A model generated the notes under the pieces. The model worked only from the letters and a program-made list of their open reading frames with translations. It had not been told where the DNA came from and made no database searches. Shown one piece after another: positions 60,246-64,000 of a stretch of 64,000 nucleotides of DNA (position 1 is its first letter; every line of letters begins with the position of its first letter). This stretch comes from Dromaius novaehollandiae. Its lineage: Eukaryota; Chordata; Aves; Casuariiformes; Dromaiidae. Where the stretch lies: contig NC_088098.1 of the NCBI RefSeq assembly GCF_036370855.1, positions 206,319,336 through 206,383,335 of the forward strand, in the 5' to 3' direction. Position numbers and translations under genes: made by a program.

Positions 60246-61617
60246 CGTTCCTCCGTTCTTCTGACACAGGCTGAGTACCGTCCATTTTGCTCCGTGGGAC
60301 TCTGTTTCACGGGCATTACTGCATTATTCTGCTCAGGCTCTTTCATTGCCACCGTCAACGTGGTGGCTGATGTCTTCCTAGAAGTGTGTTAAGTGACGTG
60401 TATCATCAGTCACAGGTGACTCATTCTCCTTCCACTTGTCTAGGAAGAAGCTGCACAGAATTTATCATTATAAGGATTGTCATTATTTTCTGTACTTAGA
60501 AAGGTGACTGTGAAATCGGCTTGCTCCCCAGATGTATTCTGCAAACAGGTGAAAATGAAAAGAGAAAACAGTCCCATAAAGACTAGCTAAGGAAGAGGGA
60601 AATGGATTAATGCCTCCTACTCTCCTAAATTCTCATCCACATCAGTACGAATCTGCAAGAGTCAATGTGCTTGTCCCAGTTCCCTGAGGCAGCTATGGTG
60701 CAGTGAACCAGCAGCCAAGCTGGGATGGTATGTTTTGACTAACGAAGTTTTGTGCCAAAGGAATGAGAGGTTCTGCTTGTGAGGCGGAGGACCACCATCT
60801 GCTCCTTGTGTTTCTGCAGGAGCAAAACTGGGTTCTGATAAAGACAATTTGTGTAGCTGAGTTGGATAAATGCACATTCCCTTTGTGGGCAGAAAAGCTT
60901 TGATTTGCTGTCAAGGGCCCTTTGGCCTTCTGGGAGCTGTTTGGTTAGGATGGACCTGGGCACCATTTAAAATTTTAATTCCCCTTGACTATGAGAATGT
61001 TTTCTGAACCAAAATTGAGAGGAGTCCATAGAAGCTGCATAAAGAGTATTTTTAATGAAGAGTTCAGCAAGCGTACTTGTTAAATATCTGCTAGTTAAGG
61101 AACCTTTTCAGTCGTCATTCTCCAGTCAAATCACTGTCCTCCTCTGAAGCTTGTAAACCTTTGGATATATTTAATGAAAGTCTCCTCCGCTCAGAAACAA
61201 TTTAACAGACTGTTTCCACCTCCAAAGTTTCTGTAGGTAGTGAGCAGTGGAACAGTTTGTTTGCTTGGACCTGACACTCTCTCGGAGGCCAACCCACTGG
61301 TTTCTGGACTTCCTGACTATTGCAGCATATCCTCTGATACGGCTTTCACATCCACTGCAGTACTCAGTTGAGTCCCTTGTGTGTAGCACCAAAACGAAGG
61401 AGAGTGATACAACTGCTGCTTCTCCTGTGCTGAGAAGCGTGACTCCAGCAAAAATGTTAGCTGCTTTGTGGGGAAATCTGAACCTTAGAAAGGTATGTCT
61501 GAGTCAGAGAAGCTGCTTTGCTGAAACTTTGACTTTTCTCAGTATTATTACTTCTCACCCCACCCAGAATACTGCCTGCAGAAGGAGTTTGTGGTGTTAG
61601 GTTAGATTACAGTGGCC

Positions 61618-61635
61618 AAAAAAAAAAAAAAAAAT
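61618..61635 (+). repeat. Poly-A tract, 18 A
   Basis: An uninterrupted A run in MAML2 intron 1, followed by TAGGTTAGTTGGTTAG. No recognisable retroposed body precedes it. Confidence 0.9.
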
Positions 61636-61843
61636 AGGTTAGTTGGTTAGCTTGTTAAGAAAGACTGTGACCTGTCTCTTCTGCTCTTCCGAACTGCTGG
61701 CAATGATCTTTTCTACCAACATACCATCTCCGGAGGCCAACTGTAGTCTGTCTTTCTTGTCAGTCTGTTGGCTTATAAAAATGAAACTTCACCCACATCT
61801 AGTTACTGGAAAAGAAAGGCTCCATCCTTGTCCCTCTGATGCT

Positions 61844-61857
61844 GGGGGGGGGGGGGG
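61844..61857 (+). repeat. Poly-G tract, 14 G
   Basis: Run of 14 G in MAML2 intron 1, a second example in this window of a long G homopolymer in otherwise mixed DNA. Confidence 0.95.
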
Positions 61858-61954
61858 TAATATCTCCATTGCCTCATTTATGCTGTGCCTCACATTTCTT
61901 CTTTGAGGGAACTTAGAATTACTTATCCAGCGAAGCAGCTGGCAGCCTGCTCTC

Positions 61955-62080
61955 GCTGACAGAGCTCTGGGATGCAGGTCCTCTTCCCAGCTCTGCCAGC
62001 AAGGTTCTGCGTGACCTTGAGCGTGTCCCCTGCAGTGTCCCTATTTCCCTTCTGTGCTATATTGAGCTTTTCAGGCAGCA
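61955..62080 (+). mobile_element. Ancient MIR-like SINE fragment
   Basis: CTCTTCCCAGCTCTGCCAGC, then TTCTGCGTGACCTTGAGCG, then TGTCCCTATTTCCCTTCTGT follow the order of the MIR consensus (CCCAGCTCTGCC..TGTGACCTTGGGCAAGTC..CTCTGTGCC). MIR-type SINEs are shared by all amniotes and survive in birds as worn copies. Confidence 0.6.
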
Positions 62081-62834
62081 CCGTCTCGGTGCCTAGCACA
62101 GGGGATCCTGGTCTCAGCTGAGGGCTCAGCTCCACATGGTAATGACTTTACACCATCCCTGCTATGGAATTCAGGAAGGTGATTAATACTTGACAGGGCA
62201 CACAGTCTTTTACACAGTACATGGAAGAGCTTTAACCTTGTGGTTGCTCTATAGTGAATAAAAGGGACAAGATTCTTGCTCTTTGGCCTTCCTTTAGCAT
62301 CCTTATGTTGGGGTCCCCTGCAGGATTCCCCAGTGATGGCACTCCCAGCAGCAGTAGGATGAAGCTGAGGGGATTGAGGACAAGTCAGTGCCTTCCATGG
62401 GTCTGAATCAGCGGGTGTAAACCTGACAAAAATCTTACCCATTTCACAGTGCTGCAGTTTGGAACAGCTCTGAGCAGTGAAAGAAGCAGTGGTCCTGGCT
62501 GCAGTCTCAGGCTGCAGTTGGCGCCGACTGAGATTTGGATCACTTTTTAACTTAACAGTATTAAGAGACAGATTTTTTCATATTTTTTTCCGATGAAAGC
62601 ATAAACTATTTATGTCCTAGATTTCCCATGAAAAGTGGGTTTCCCATAACCACTTGAGAACCAACGTGTGAATTTGTCATAACTTGTCAGGCTCTTCCAA
62701 AGTATTATTAGATGCAGGTAATCAATCCATGATTGTACTGAAGTGCCAACACTAATACATAACACAAAATACCTGCAACTCTGAAGCAAAAGTTCTTAGA
62801 TGAGCACACTGCAAACTAAAACCTAAGTTTTTCT

Positions 62835-62965
62835 ACTCTGACTCTAGGATCTATTCAGCAGATTACCTCTGTTATTTCGCTTCCATAAACCTCAGTTTCC
62901 TCTATGAAAAATACTGTTTATCACCTTTGTAAGTGCATTGAGATCTGGTGGAGTTTTATGGCTTA
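62835..62965 (+). mobile_element. Ancient MIR/L2-tail-like fragment
   Basis: TAAACCTCAGTTTCCTCTAT (MIR-like CCTCAGTTTCCTC) is followed by GTAAGTGCATTGAGATCTGG, similar to the GTAAAGCGCTTTGAGATCC tail shared by L2-type LINEs and their SINEs. Order and spacing fit an old SINE in + orientation. Confidence 0.5.
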
Positions 62966-64000
62966 AAAGCCAGATTCATTATTGATGGAGCCTAAGGCAG
63001 GATATTTGAAAGTTTGTTTTGGCAAAGCTGCAGGCAATGTATATGAGTTGATAGTTTCTTCTTATTTGACTTCTGTGTTTTGAGCCTTTGAGGTGCACTC
63101 AAATCACCTTTTCAGCCTTTGTCCCACAGGTATGAATCCTGGAAATACAAACCCAAATGAGTCTTTCACATATCACTTGACTCCCAGAGCTGTGGCTTTA
63201 TGTGAGGCACCACGTAGCCCAAGATTCACAATAAAAGTGTAGGAGGTGGCAGTGCCTCTTATTGTGCTGGCCCTTCTTTTCAGAATAGAAAAGCTGCTCC
63301 CAACTTTTCAGTCATAACCATAAATGTATGTTTCACATTTTCTTGCTTCACTTGCTCTTTGTTCTGCGTTAGTTTTGACTCAGATTAGTCTCCTGAGTAA
63401 GTTGGCTGCATCTAAGCACTGCATGTGCTTGATGCTCCAGCAAGCTGGGTCCAAAAGTGGGACAGGAACTGAGAGCACGTACCCAAGTCATCTGCTGTCC
63501 GGCGAGGCTGCAGCTGCATGCCCAGCGGTAGCAGGTGGGAGCCACTTTGTCCTGCATGTGTTTCCTTCCATTTGGTGAGATGACTGTACTGTAGTAACAG
63601 AGGGAGGCCCGTGCCTGTGCTCAGGGTGGGAGGGAGACTCAGAAATATCTGTTGATTAAATAACTTACACAAACACACAATTCCAACGCGCTCATTGAAA
63701 GATTATCAATACGTATTTTTTTTTATTTTGCAAATGACTAATGCTTGTGGGTTGACATACAGACGTTCCCATTTCTCTGAAGAAATTTGTTTTGTTCAGA
63801 AAAGGCTCCTGGAGCTATTTTTATCTGTGTCACTCAGTCATCCTTCTGATGCGCTTTGAAACCCAGCTGAATCAAGGTGCAGAGAAATTAGCACCAATTA
63901 GAAATCGGTATGAAAGTACTTCTGACACAGTGGGGAAGCAGATCTTGCAAAACCATTTACCTGCTGCTGGAGCCTGATGCTTGTGATTGCTGCAGATCAG

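Larger units (their letters stand above)
56757..64000 (+). other. MAML2: MAML2 intron 1, 5' portion
   Basis: Everything after the exon 1 donor to the window end is intron 1, which in human is very long. The first 480 bases are still CpG island with strong G runs. Beyond it the DNA is AT-rich with no exon I can support. It contains old SINE-like pieces, poly-A and poly-G tracts, the hairpin/tRNA-like element at 60.1 kb and open but unrecognised frames at about 58,388-58,645 and 61,247-61,600. In human, MAML2 fusion oncogenes arise by breaks in this intron, which replace exon 1. Confidence 0.85.

Overview
The window looks like a nuclear chromosome segment from a bird, or at least a sauropsid. 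It is mostly single-copy, AT-rich, non-coding DNA with few transposable elements. The one clear interspersed repeat is a CR1 LINE, the typical avian element. Two spliced vertebrate genes with large CpG islands are recognisable. I cannot name the species from sequence alone.

Layout. Positions 1 to about 33.8 kb hold no recognisable protein gene. This desert contains a 3' CR1 fragment near the left edge, several very old decayed repeats, a 22-bp perfect palindrome with an RFX-type core, a small GC-rich patch followed by an AT-rich candidate enhancer near 23.0-23.75 kb, and two good CTCF-type motifs at 23.73 and 33.59 kb that point away from each other. A CpG-island promoter at about 33.9-35.1 kb drives CCDC82 on the + strand. 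Its coding exons run from 35,432 to 48,510 and encode about 474 residues; a polyadenylation signal follows at 48,795. From 48.8 to 54.6 kb is an intergenic interval with two exon-like open stretches that I cannot explain. From 54.65 to 57.25 kb is a large, two-part CpG island containing the leader and first coding exon of MAML2 (56,343-56,756, + strand). The window then ends inside MAML2 intron 1.

How the genes relate. CCDC82 and MAML2 lie head to tail on the same strand, as I recall them in human 11q21. In human, JRKL lies divergently from CCDC82; no JRKL-sized reading frame is present here on the minus strand. MAML2 is a Notch co-activator, and exon 1 encodes its Notch/CSL-binding helix. 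CCDC82 is a poorly characterised, acidic, probably nuclear protein. Nothing in the sequence shows that the two act together; the shared feature is conserved gene order.

I found no clear new system. The observations I would check first are a near-perfect Pol III B-box beside ZNF143, E-box and ETS motifs in the CCDC82 promoter, minimal upstream reading frames before MAML2, an in-frame orphan exon candidate at 51,181-51,363, and a hairpin joined to a tRNA-Thr-like sequence at 60.1-60.25 kb in MAML2 intron 1.
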